Both the position numbers and the translations under genes were made by a program. The notes beneath the pieces were generated by a model. It searched no databases. It worked only from the letters and a program-made list of their open reading frames with translations, and was not told the origin of the DNA. A stretch of 64,000 nucleotides of DNA from Marchantia polymorpha subsp. ruderalis. Its lineage: Eukaryota > Streptophyta > Marchantiopsida > Marchantiales > Marchantiaceae. Shown in pieces: positions 27,219 through 38,886 of the stretch (its first letter is position 1; the number at the start of each line of letters is the position of its first letter). The stretch is taken from assembly GCA_037833965.1 (NCBI GenBank), contig AP031353.1, forward strand, positions 30,010,501 to 30,074,500, written 5' to 3'.

Positions 27219-30200
27219 ACAATTTGAAATTGATGTGAAAAAATTTTAAAAATGTAAAGATGTTTGAATGAAATTTAAATTAAAAAATTAAAAGATATTG
27301 AGTTTTTAGATTAATCCGACAAAATGAATGGAAAGATTAAATAATTTGTTTTCATTGCATGTATGTCTATTTTATATTAAAATTGTATATTCAATATTTT
27401 TTTAAGTTTGAAATTACATATTTAACTTTGATTTGTACATTATATTCTATAGATAAATAAGTGATTTTTTGGGAAATAATTTGATATTGCAAATCAAATA
27501 TCAAATAGAGCAACAAAAGTTGGGCATAAAACCAGGACAAAAGTATGATTTCAAAAACGAGAGTTGATTCAAACGCCTGTTGTTTGAATTGTTGGTAATA
27601 CTTGTTTTTTGGAAATATTTTGCTATTTTTTTAGCAAAAATACAATATTGATGATCAATTGTAATAAATAAATGACTTTCTTTATTATATGGGCAATGAT
27701 AAATAAACTTATTAATGATCAAATGTGAATTCATTTAGATTTGAAGTTTGATTCTTTTTAATATGAATTAATTTTGATATAAATTTACATATTTTAATGA
27801 TTCTCAAATAATTATAAAATTTATATTTAACTAATTAAGAGTATGAAAAATTTATGCGTATCGCTATATAAAATAAAATATTATTTTTGTTGTGTTCAGG
27901 TGATGAATTTAATTCTTTAAAGCCAAACTTTTTTGAGTTGGATAAGACCAAAATTAGAAGGTAAATACATCATTTATTTTATTTTATTTTCATGTGATTT
28001 TGTTTATATTATAAATTTAACATGTGCATACATCAATGTACGGTTTCAATATGCAAACTACATCAATGAGAATTCATTATCTAATAACATTGATCATTGA
28101 ATTTGATTCTTCAAGAATTTATAGATGATAGTACAGTTTTTCATTTGTTATAAATGAAAAAAAAAAATCTGTTAGATTTTATCAATAATTGTGAAATTTT
28201 ATTTATTTTCATAGGTTAAAGAATAAAAATAACATAATGAAGAAATATTTTTTAAGACATAGCGGAAAACTGTGTGAAAACCATAATCATAAGAAACCAC
28301 AAATTAAATTGAGTAAAATGCTATTGCCTATTACAAAAATGGTTAGTTATAGAACTTTATGTCTAAATAATCTAAATGATGATAAAAAATGATGCATTGT
28401 ATAGTTAACAAGATGAATGTACCAAGACAAAGCACAAATTATTTATTTATGGAAATGTCATAATTTGTTTGCTTTCTAAATTATAAAATATTTTTTTGTG
28501 AAAATATGGATCACATCATCTCCGTCATTTATTCTATAATTTTATCTTATTGTTACTTATAGCTTTTTGTAATCAAGACTACAATAAAATCATTTTGTAA
28601 AAAAATATATTTTACAAACATTATTTATTAAAAATGATTTATTTGGATACACATTGTTAACTTTGAAACCAAAGTTTATGATTTAGATTTTGCAGTTTGC
28701 AACATCATTTCAAGGAACGAACTTCGAAAACAAAACAGCCAAAACATGTTTGAATAAAAATATGTTTTGAGTTAAAAAATTGATTAAAAATTTTACATTT
28801 GTTCCTCTTGTTAAAACTTTAAAATCACACAATTTTTATTTATTTTTTGTTTGAATTAATTTTTTTCAACACATCACCTTGATTAAACTAAGTATCAAAC
28901 TTCAAGCACTCAAGATTTTTATTTAAGTTTGCATCTTTGATATAATGATACATAATATTGATGTGTTGCACTATGATTTTTATCGATTGATATACCTTTT
29001 TGTTACATATTGTTATTCATTATTGACTATCATAATGATGATAAATTTAATAAAATTTTCTTTTTCTTTTATCTTTATTATTAAAAAAACTCACTCAAAT
29101 TGTTATTATGATGTTGTAATTTATTCATTTTTTGTTGTTGATTGAAATGAACATTTTTTAAATAGCATTTTAACTAGCGACCTCATCATTAAATGTAAAC
29201 ATGCATTAAGATCTTTTTTTTTCACAAATTGCTTATAACAGCCTTAATATAGCCTATTAGAGATTTGACATTGTACAATATGTCATCAAACAACATGTCA
29301 TAAATTTTTACACTTTTGAGATGATTTGAAACTTAGTTTGGAGCTTTCAATGCATCAATTTTTGTTTGACATGTACATGGTCATCTTATTCATGAATGAA
29401 GCTTTATCAGATCTTGTGGATAAGAAAACAACATAAGTGTAGTCCGAGCTTTGTCATAAAATATTGATGATGAATTTTCCTGCTTGTTGTATTGATTGGA
29501 AATGGAGCTACAAAATATTTAACATGTTCAGTGTGTTTTAAACTTTATATTGTTAAATATGTTAAGCACACGTTGAAAACTTTCAAGTTGTATATGAAAA
29601 CATCACAAAAATTAGTTTTAAATCTCAACTATTAGTAATCTTTTAGAATAGATTATGACTACATTGATTTTCATATTAGCATCAAATCCACAAGATTGAT
29701 CAATAATTTATTATGGGCAAGATCTTTTACGGTAAATTGTTAAATTACTCAAAGTTTTTATCAGTTATTATACTTGAAATTCAATTTGCTTCTTGATATG
29801 ATATATATGTTTTATATGATGATTTATTTTTTGCATAGATTTTCAATTTATGCCAAAAATCTATCATCCTTGTAGTTTGATTTATAAATTTGATTTTTAT
29901 GGCAAACTATATGAACTACATTAAAAAATATTATGCATATTGACACTTTTTTGTTGACTTTTAGAGTGTTTAAAAATTGATTCTTCCCAAAATTTTACAT
30001 ATGAATACTAAACATTTTTATAAGTTTTTACATTATAAATAGTTTTTTCAAGTATATGGAACTACGTCTTGTCGAAACTTCCAATTGCGAGGATCAAGTT
30101 GTTTCCAACTAACAACCAATCATTCAATGTACATTGAAATCGTATATTACGCATATTGACATTATAAAATACTTAAAAGTTTTTATTTACTTGTAGTTTT

Positions 30201-30408
30201 TTGTGCTTATTGCATTTAATAAATATAATCTCTTTGATAATATGTGATCAAATACTACTTTTTTTATTTTTTTGCCACATGTTGAATCTTAGAAGCCTCC
30301 CACGTCATTATTTTAAAGCAATGTTCATCTTGATTGTTTATTTGGATACGAGCATATTTACAATACATAGATGTAAATTTTGTTTGCCAATTCGATGATC
30401 ATGTTTTT

Positions 30409-30602
30409 GTTGATTGTAAAAATGAGCTCAAAGATATTGAAGTAGTGATTTTAATTCTTACTATGAGATATATCCTTGAACTTGGAAGATTATTGCTTTG
30501 TGATTGATGATTGTAATAATGAGCTCAAAACTTTTTATGTATGAATTATTATGCTTATCATGAAACATAATCTTCAATTTTGAATATTGCAGCTTGATTA
30601 AT
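30409..30602. repeat. Degenerate tandem repeat, period 97 bp, two units
   Basis: GTTGATTGTAAAAATGAGCTC (starting at 30409) and GATGATTGTAATAATGAGCTC (starting at 30506) open two diverged units that share further stretches such as CATGAAACATAATCTT versus TATGAGATATATCCTT. Confidence 0.5.
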
Positions 30603-31237
30603 GGTATTCATAAATACCAAATTTGTTGTTTGATGACTAATCTCAATATGTTGGTTGATGTTACTAATGGCTCGATAAGCTTGATGTTTGCCAAATGAAC
30701 TAATCATTTTGCTACAACATGATATCTTACACAACTACTATAATTTATCTTATCATTATTGATGAGTTTGGTATAGTGCTTTTTGACTATTGTTTGAAAA
30801 AAATACTTCATTGTTAGCCGTGATATTTAACATTTTTGAAAAAATTGAAAACTACGATGGTGAAAATTTTACAATTTTTGCAAAAACAAGTTACATCATA
30901 TATTAAGTTACTTTCTATTAATTTTTATTGTAATTGAGAAATAAAATATATTCTTTTTTCACCAATGTGAAATGAGCTATTTGCTATATTGTGTTTTGAC
31001 TATTGTCAGATGAGAGTTTTTTTTTTGGCAAATTGACACATTTGAAATAAATTTACTATTATTATAAAGAGTAATCTAACAATAACAATACATTACTTAG
31101 TCAGTGTATTAATTCAATGTTTTTTTTTTATTTTTCAACCTAGCTTCATCTAAATCAAACATGTAAAATACACATCTTAAAATTAGATATAGGAAAAAAA
31201 TTATTTTCAAATAACAATTGATAATTTAATATGTTGA

Positions 31238-31242
31238 TGTAT
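31238..31242. repeat. Target-site duplication (left), element copy 1
   Basis: TGTAT lies immediately before the element's TGTGGTAACCC end and is repeated exactly at 36074-36078. Confidence 0.9.
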
Positions 31243-31439
31243 TGTGGTAACCCACTTTTTGTTTTTGTGCGGAATTTAAAACTTTTTTGGAAAACAGTAC
31301 CGCAACAACAATGTAAATAGTAATCGGTGCATTTAAATAGCGTGAAAGTGGATAAATCGCGGGTCTTTTATGATCTCGTAGAATCCAAGAGTTGGGCGCA
31401 ATGTCCGGAAAAGGCGTCCCGGCCCGAACGATCGATTCT

Positions 31440-32190
31440 GAAGGGAATCTCCTTCGGCGCAAGGCGCATAATACGCCTTCGGCGCTAGACGCCTTCGGCG
31501 CTAGGGAAATCCCTCACAACTTATTCAATTCATAACGCCTTGACTTGGTTAGGGTCTCGTTGGAAAGATTTTGACGCGCTCGTTCTAACGAGCCCAAGAA
31601 CGCTTGAAACGGATGAGGAATCAAGGTTTTACAATTGTCGGAAGATACTGAGAGGGAGCACCTTCGGCGGAAGGGCTAGGTCGACGGACGAGCCGCCTTC
31701 AACTCAGCCGCCTTCGGCCCTAGGTCAACACCTTCGGGGGTGAACTCCTTCGTACGAGCGCCTTCGGCGCCAGCGCATCAAGATTAGGTTAACGCCTTCC
31801 GGGCAAGCAACTCCGTACGGTCCGCCTTCGGCATAACGGAACTCCTACGGCAAAAGCGCCTTCGGGAGGACAAGAGGGATCGACAGAAAGGAGAAGATCA
31901 GTTGACTGCGGTCAACGCCTTCAACACAGCTGCCCTCGGCGCTGCGCCCACGGCGATGCACCTACATCGACGGACGCCTTCAAGAAGTTCGACTTCGGCG
32001 TTGGGAGTCAACGCCTTCGGCGGTAGAAGTTTGCCTTCGGCGCAGCGAGTCAACGCCTTCGGCGGAGAGAGTTTGCCTTCGGTGGAACGCCTTCGGCGAT
32101 GCGGGATAGAACAAAGATGCGAGTCGGCCAAAGGCGAAAGCCTCCGTCGCCGCGCCTTCGGTGATACGCCTTCGGCGCTGCGCAAACAAG
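31440..32190. repeat. CCTTCGG palindrome array in the leader of element copy 1
   Basis: At least fifteen copies of CCTTCGG occur in about 750 bp, many as the perfect palindrome CGCCTTCGGCG (stem CGCC/GGCG, loop TTC). Spacing is irregular. The same motif recurs in the coding part of the element and in copy 2. Confidence 0.9.
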
Positions 32191-32729
32191 GCCACGGCGA
32201 AGTACGATGGGAGAAATCAAATTCAATTTTTGAGCGTGTGAGTCCGCGCAACGGCGGAGTGTGAAGTCGAGCGTGCGAGAGGAGGGCCGTTACGCCTCCA
32301 AGCCGGCGCAGCCATCAAGTGGGTCGACCTCCACGCCAAGTGTCGACAATGAAATCTTGTGAGCCGAAGGCGGGCGACTCATTCTTGAACTTGCTATTTC
32401 GATTTCTCGTGAGAGCTGCGCGCGCACACATTTTGGCAGAGAGAAATCAGAGGAGAAGGCGACGCGCAGCGACTTGCAAGGCAGAGAGAGAATTGAGTGC
32501 GCGACCGCGGGAATTGAGTGAGCGCGGAGCTCGCAGAGGGATCGCATCCGCGTGCAAGGAGCTTGGGCATAACAGTGGAGAGTTTGCGCAGTGCAATTTC
32601 AAGAACGCGATGTCAAAAGCAACACAGCTGCGGATGATTCCGCTGAAGCTTCCGCACATTGGGCTGCGCACTTTCCAGCACGAGCTGACGGCGGTGAAGC
32701 TCGATTTTCTCTTGTAGGGGTGGAATTAC

Positions 32730-33395
32730 GTGTGCCAGTACATGATGCGGGAGTGGCAGAAGGAGAAAGACCAACCTACGCGTGGGTTTCGATCGCACGT
32801 AGAGCGATGGGCCATCGAGGACTGGAAACAGTTGTTGGGAAGATGTGCGGGAGAGGACGAACATCTCCTATTCGATAGCGAGAGCATCAAGGTCACGAAG
32901 GAGGAGGAGATTTCCTTCGCGGCCCTTTTCAAGAGCAGCAAGTCCAGCAAGAACGGGTACAAGATCCGTGACTACAAGGATCGCTACCGCAGAAATGTCG
33001 CGGTAGCACTTCTCCAACTTTTGAAGCCGCACATGACCACCTACATCACTTCTTGGCAGGTGTCATTCGTGGAGCTGGCGTTTGTCGGAGCTCCAATTCA
33101 TAAGGCTCGCATCTTATGGAAGATAACGCGGCAGCATGCGTTTGAGGAGAAGGGGGGATCGATCAATCACCTCTTCACCTTCTTGATCAATCTCTACCGA
33201 TCGATGGGTTGCCTAACCGCGACCGAGCGAGTTCAGTTCCCATTGCTGTCACGCAGCAATCCCGGACGGAATGTGAAGGACGTCGAGGTTGACACCGATG
33301 AGGAAGAGACTCCGGCCTCCACGCCACCAGCCCAACCGAGAGTGGAAGGAGAATCACTCGCAGCGCGAGTGCCGCGGAAGCGGAGATGGAAGTAG
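32730..33395 (+). other. Conserved-domain reading frame of element copy 1
   Basis: This open stretch encodes a basic domain of about 200 residues. Landmarks are HLLFDSESIKVTKEEEISF, FKSSKSSKNGYK, a run of hydrophobic helices around VALLQLLKPHMTTYITSWQ, GAPIHKARILWKITRQHAFE and RVQFPLLSRSNPGR, then an acidic and Pro-rich tail. I recall similar proteins in large numbers from Marchantia gene sets, but assign no biochemical function. A gag-like role is conceivable, but no zinc knuckle is seen. Confidence 0.6.
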
Positions 33396-33954
33396 CGCGA
33401 AGACAGGGCGTGCCGCCGGAGAGAAGGAGTCACCATCGTCAGAGGAGGATGGGAACACCCGGACTGCAGAGGGGTCAGCGGATCTCTCTGCGCCGAAGGC
33501 ACGGATGTCTTCGGCGGAAGCAAGACGGCATTCGGGCCAGGAGAGACGACACGCGGCACCGAAGGATAGGTATTCCGCGCGAATATCGTTCGCGGACTCG
33601 CCTTCGGGGCTGGGGCCTTCAGCTCAAGCGCTTTCGGCGCAGTCGCTTTCTACGCAGCGGAGGAAGGGGAAGAAGCCGGCGGAAAATGCACCTTCGGCCC
33701 AAGAGATTGCGAGTAGGGAGCCTTCGGGGCACGCGCCTTCGGCGGTAGTACCGCCGGAAGGTGCGCCTTCGGCCCAAGGGACCTCGGGCGAGCCGCCTTC
33801 AGCTCAACTGCCTTCGGCGAAAGTGCCGCCGACAGATGCGCCTTCGGCAAAGGACCTATCAAAGGAGCAAGACGACAAGCAGAAGGAGGAGGCACGTGTG
33901 CCTTCCGCACAATCGCCTTCGGCACAAGCACCTTCAGCGATGCGGAGTTGGTAG
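33289..33954 (+). other. Pro/Ser/Ala-rich repeat region of element copy 1
   Basis: Low-complexity coding-like sequence in which CCTTCGGC is read as repeated APSAQ/PSG units. It would form a disordered linker between the conserved domain and the coiled coil. Confidence 0.5.
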
Positions 33955-34172
33955 TAACAGATCGGACGGGCGGTGCGAACTCGTCAAAACTAGGATCCCG
34001 CACCGCCTTAGACATTTTGGCCGGGAGCAGTGCGGCGGCAGCAGCAGCAGACGCAGACGCTACGCAGCCCAACTCCCGGGAATCGCCAGGGAATTCAGTG
34101 GCGACAGAAATCCTCAATTCGGAGGATGAGGGAGAAGGAGAATCGGGCTCGGACGAATAGGAGGAGCAATCG

Positions 34173-35031
34173 GTGGCAGGCACGCCGACGGCGGCACTAT
34201 GCGAGCAGGTGGTACCTCTGCTAAGGTATCTCGATCGCAAGGTGACGAAGTACGCAGACCCCCGTCAACCTGGGTCCTACGTCGAATTAGTGTGCAGACG
34301 GACTCGCACTAAAGTCCACACTAGCAAGTTGTTGGCACGCTTGGATGGAGACATTAAGGATCTGCAATTGAAGAACGAGCACTTGCGTGATCACATTGCT
34401 CTTTCGCGGAAGCTGCAGAAGGTCGTCGACCAGGTGCGCGATGAGAAGTTTGAGGAGGCGAAGAAGGAGTTTGCCAAGGAGAAAGCGAAGCTCGTGGATG
34501 AGCTGGATTTTGAGCAGACTCAGAATCAAATTTTGTTAGAGTAGCTCGTGCGGCAGACACGGTTGCTAGAGCAGTGTCAGCTCGCACGCCGGGCGGATGA
34601 AGAGTTAATCCGCAAACTGCAATCGGAATGCGGCGAATTGAGAGCGCAGCGTGCGGACGAAGAGTTGTAGTTGGTAGTGGTTGAAAATGATCGCCGGCGA
34701 GAGTCAGATTGCACGAAGGAAGAGTTGGTGAAGCGAGTCAACCATTGTCTCAGAGTTTACATCCTCTGGGAAGTGGCTGCGCAGAAAAAAACTCACATTG
34801 CGCGAGTTAGAGCTTCGTGCGGCGGGTTTGATGTCGGGTGACAGTCGGAGCCGGCGGCGAGTGGCTAAGAAGCTGGATGCGTATCTGTCAAGGTCACGGG
34901 ATGCCATGGCAGACCTCGAGACGGAGGTGAGTGCGGTGATGCGGCGGCTGGGCTTGCGCAGTCGAGCTAAAGACTGGTCGGGTAGGGAGTTAGTGTGCGG
35001 CAGTCCGTCGCGCAGAAGGCACAATACATGA
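34173..35031 (+). other. Coiled-coil region of element copy 1
   Basis: Heptad-like charged sequence includes LLARLDGDIKDLQLKNEHLR, KLQKVVDQVRDEKFEEAKKE and, further on, LRELELRAAGLMSGDSRSRR followed by RRVAKKLDAYLSRSRDAM. It is shared with copy 2 (49746-50625). Long coiled coils of this type accompany the conserved domain in related Marchantia proteins as I recall them. Confidence 0.55.
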
Positions 35032-35252
35032 TCTGCAGGGTGCTGCAGCGTAGTGTAGTGTAGTGTAGTGTTAGTTAGGACTTAGAAGGTATAAAGTAGT
35101 TCAAGGCGTCTTGCCTTGGGATTTTTCCAGTTTCGGAAGTGCAGATCAGGAACTCATTTTCTCTGCGTGTTTGTGTTCTTAGTTCTGTCACCGCGCAAGA
35201 GGAGCTACAGCTTGACGAAGATACCGCATTTTGTAGCTGAAGGCCTTCGGCC

Positions 35253-35388
35253 GAATGTTCAGAGCCAGTGCACTGGTTAGATACTTGAGCAGTTTGGATC
35301 TACACCTGCGGGTGATTGTTGAATGCTCAGAGCTAATAACTGGTTAGAGACTTGAACAGTTCGTCCTTACACCTTCGGGTGATTGTTC
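35253..35388. repeat. Tandem repeat, 2 x 68 bp, in the 3' part of element copy 1
   Basis: The unit opening GAATGTTCAGAGCC and ending GGGTGATTGTT (35253-35320) is repeated at 35321-35388 with moderate divergence. Confidence 0.7.
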
Positions 35389-36073
35389 CTGTTTGTACTC
35401 CTTCGCGATGTTTCCACTGAATGCCAAAGTGAAGTTTTGTTACTTCGAGTAAGCCTTGGTTGTAATTCAGGTTACACTGCAGAAGGCGCCCTTGGGGCAA
35501 ACCTCTATAGTATTTCGGGGAATGACTAGTGCTTGAGAATTCAAACTCGTCAATAGACTGTTATGGTGTGCCACTAGATCTTTTCTCAGTTGAGTTTCTC
35601 AGTTTGGACCTGTATTCTCTGCGCGTTTTGTGGGTTAAGTGTGTTGTTCACCGCGTGTGAGTGACTTTGGTTTGACGAAGATACCGCATCCGAAGTAGGA
35701 AGTCCAACCTGGGTGCCCTGCGCTAGCAGAAACTAGTGGAAGTATCGTAAAAGCCGAGTTGGGAGTCACTACCTGCAAAGCCTTTGAATGTACTCGTGAG
35801 AAACTTTCCCCCTGAAATCTTAAGTAGAGGTCCTAATCGACCTCTGAGTTGTGCTTTTTCAGTTTCAGGTGTGTGTTGAGTGAACTATGCTGCACTGTGC
35901 GTCCTCTGAGTTGAGCACTTGCAGTATTTCTGGGAGTGACAGTCGCCTTAGAATTCAAACTCTTCAATAGTCTGTTAAACGTGACACTTTGTACTATGTG
36001 TGTTGCCTCTGTCCTTGTGGGTTCGACCTTTTTGCTGCTATACTGCAGTTTTAGCCTTTGGTGGGTTATTACA

Positions 36074-36078
36074 TGTAT
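36074..36078. repeat. Target-site duplication (right), element copy 1
   Basis: TGTAT directly follows the terminal ...TTATTACA and matches 31238-31242 exactly. Confidence 0.9.
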
Positions 36079-38060
36079 CTTATATATTTTTGAAATAATA
36101 TTTAAATATGATGTCAGAAAAAAAGATTGGTAAAAATAAATCATATGAATGGTGTTGATAATTATATTTTTTTCCTTATGTTAAATCTTGTTGTTTTTTA
36201 AATTATATTTTTTTTATCGACTTCTAGGTTTATTGGCAAAAACTTCACATACATTTGAATATAATATATGCTAATATTTTGCTTGAATTGTTTGAAATGG
36301 ACTAATGAATGATGTTGTATTTAAAAAAAAAAACATATAATTGATACAAAGAATGAATTTTTTAGTTTAATGGTTACACGTGTTGTTTTGATGTCTTTTT
36401 GTCATGCTTTTGCTTTCAAACATACATTTGATGAGTTCCTAATTATTGCATTTTATGTTTTGCTTTATCTAATTTTCATGTTATCGCTATATTGCATGAA
36501 GATCTTTTTTTCATCACATCTTGATATTTAGAATTTAGTTTGTTTACTTCTATCGATACATGATTCTCAAAAGTTAGTAAAGCTTTCAAATGTTATGTAA
36601 TTTCATGCAAATAATATTTCTTTTTACATTTAGAACAATTACATTCCATAAAGATTCAACATTTATCAATCTTCATCAATCAATTATTTTGAAATCCAAC
36701 ATTTGAAAGAAAATTTATAAGATATTCAATAATTTAATATTTTGAATAATCTGGATAGTTTTATATTTTGGAAAAATCTAATTATAACCTATGTTTCAAA
36801 CAACGTTTCACATTAAAGCGTAATTTCACAAACTATGCATACTCTACATTAAGAAAAAACTTTAATTGCATGTGCAAATTTTCAAAATACATCAAACAAA
36901 TATTACCAAAAATGTTTTATGTCATTGATACACTACTTGCAAATGCAATGATATAACTCTTGGTTTATATACTTGCATTACATCCTACAACTAGATTATA
37001 TGAGCATTTTTTGATCATAAATACCAAATGATATTATTATTTTATCTTGATACTCATGCTTTGAGTTTCAAGATACACAAACCACGTACTTTCAATGTAA
37101 ATCTTTATATCTCAACATCCATATATGCACAAAATAATTTAAACTTTAGTTCACATTATTCACATATATATAACACTTTGATTATTACAAAAATTGGGAT
37201 TAACATTATTATTTAAAAATTATTGAAAAAAATCGTAGTAATAGCTTTTATATGATCTTTCAAGTTTATTAATGTGTTGTCTTTTTTACATTGTAATGTA
37301 AAGTGCCTTTATGCCATTTTGCATATATTAAAATAAATTAAATTCAGAAATCCGTGCAGTATGACCCCAAAAAACTATATTAATATATTACTATTACTAT
37401 TTTCATAATATACATGCATATTTTTTTAAGCATAGAAAATAAAAACTATTAAAAAAATTACTGTTATCATTATACGGTTTGTTTTACAATATTTTTCAAT
37501 AACATTTTGTTTCAAAACCTTACTAATATCTAATGCAAAACTTGTCTTAACCTCATTGAATTAGCGAATATTTGCAACAAATAATGTAAATTTGTTGGAA
37601 ATATACAAATACATTATTATGCACAAATGTGTAATTTTGAGATGTTGATTCAAGTGAATTAGGATAAATTAGCACCAGATTTCAATACAAGTATTATAAA
37701 ATATAGAAGCTTGATAACTATCGTGATGGTAATTTTAATAAATTAAATCAAGATGTTATATAAATTTAGATCTAAAAATTAATTCTCCTTGTTGTTGACA
37801 TGGATGTATATTATTCTAACACAACATATAAAATATAGAAGCCTGATAATTATTGTGATGTTAATTTTAATATTTTTAGTTATTATTAAATTTATATAAT
37901 TTTATTAAATAAATTTATATCTTAAACGTATGTTTCTTTGTTGTTGACATGCATGTATATTATTTTAACATCGTGCTAAATATTTTCAAAAAGTCATTTT
38001 GATATCAATATATAAGAAATATCGACAAATTTGATCATGTAATGATTTCATCATGAGCTA
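36079..38060. other. AT-rich gene-free block (right part)
   Basis: Strongly A+T DNA with no credible gene. It continues the block broken by the element insertion and contains the degenerate repeat at 37695-37973. Confidence 0.7.
37695..37973. repeat. Degenerate tandem duplication (132-bp offset)
   Basis: Units starting at 37695 and 37827 share TATAAAATATAGAAGC.TGATAA near their starts and TTGTTGTTGACATG.ATGTAT near their ends. The second unit is longer. Confidence 0.65.
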
Positions 38061-38348
38061 TATATAGGGGACTTTGGAAAAGAAATACATTCATATATCC
38101 ATAAAAACATACATAGAAATTGCGCGGGAGTGAGGAGAGCAGAAGAATTACATTGTATGTATAACGCATCTTACTTTTTTGTATGTGGCAGCTATAAATC
38201 GCGTGGAATTCTTACTTTTCTGGTACTTCAAATTAAATACCAGGGTGATCCGATGTGGTAAATTTTTGGCATTTAATTAATTTGTGACAGCGGTGGTATG
38301 CTTTAAGCTCATGTGAATTACACCTTCAATATTTCATAACACAAGGGT

Positions 38349-38376
38349 CTCCCCACTTATAACCATAAGTGGGGAG
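38349..38376. repeat. Perfect hairpin (11-bp arms, 6-base loop)
   Basis: CTCCCCACTTA (38349-38359) pairs perfectly with TAAGTGGGGAG (38366-38376) around TAACCA. Confidence 0.85.
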
Positions 38377-38724
38377 CTCGTAGTATATCGACTACTTCGT
38401 CCAGATCCCAAGAGAGATTAAAGGTGAAACTGGGTCTGCAGATTACATCCAAGTGAGCTTTTTAAATTATGAGTACCCAATAAATCACTTCAGAGTAACC
38501 CACATTCTGAAGATTCCAGTAGCAGGTGCCATTCGTCACTGTATTATCCCTGATTATTCCATACAACCAGAGCAGTCTTTTGAGTTCAAGAGCATTGTCC
38601 ACCAAGTTCAAGCGTAGGGACTGCAGTGCTGCAAATGTCCTCGAGTCGTGAACTGTGGCAGGAATTTGAATTTCAAAGCAATGCGACCACTGGCAGAAAG
38701 GCTATGAAAACGCCGCCCCTGAAA

Positions 38725-38886
38725 GTGTTTCTCCACCGGTTACCAGGTTGTACGAGCGTTCGGTTTCCCCTTCAACGATGGACTCAGTAATATGGTGACT
38801 TCTCTCTCAAACTATTGCGACTCTGTACTTTTTGTTTATAACAGGACAACTTTATGTGTTTGTGTTTCTCCACGGGTCACCAGGTT
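38725..38886. repeat. Direct repeat pair (25 bp, offset 137)
   Basis: 38725-38749 and 38862-38886 both read GTGTTTCTCCAC.GGT.ACCAGG and then TT, differing at three or fewer positions. Confidence 0.75.

Larger units (their letters stand above)
24000..31237. other. AT-rich gene-free block (left part)
   Basis: About 7.2 kb of strongly A+T DNA without a credible gene. It holds the hairpin at 27179-27218, the (TA)n run at 26552-26571 and the degenerate 97-bp repeat at 30409. It looks like one block with 36,079-38,060, divided by the inserted GC-rich element. Confidence 0.7.
31243..36073 (+). mobile_element. GC-rich palindrome-packed element, copy 1 (4,831 bp; class unsettled, possibly LTR-derived)
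   Basis: The termini are TGTGGTAACCCAC and GTGGGTTATTACA, a 13-bp inverted repeat with two mismatches, of the TG...CA kind. A perfect 5-bp target duplication flanks it. No direct terminal repeats, reverse transcriptase, integrase or transposase can be recognised. Parts: a leader rich in CCTTCGGC (31440-32190), a conserved-domain reading frame (32730-33395), a Pro/Ser/Ala-rich region (33289-33954), a coiled-coil region (34173-35031) and a noncoding 3' part with tandem repeats. The reading frames are interrupted several times, so this copy is a fossil. It stands out from its AT-rich surroundings by high GC. By eye about nine of ten aligned bases match copy 2, implying modest age. A giant solo LTR, an LTR-derived non-autonomous element, or a TIR element would each fit some features. 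Confidence 0.88.

Noticed and set aside
31440-32190. CRISPR-like array reading of the regularly recurring palindromes
   Set aside because: Spacing is irregular, repeats are only about 10 bp, and the setting is a eukaryotic mobile element.
31902-32264. Overlapping frames on both strands in the element leader
   Set aside because: They arise from the stop-poor CCTTCGGC repeats, which stay open in several frames. No conserved protein is seen.
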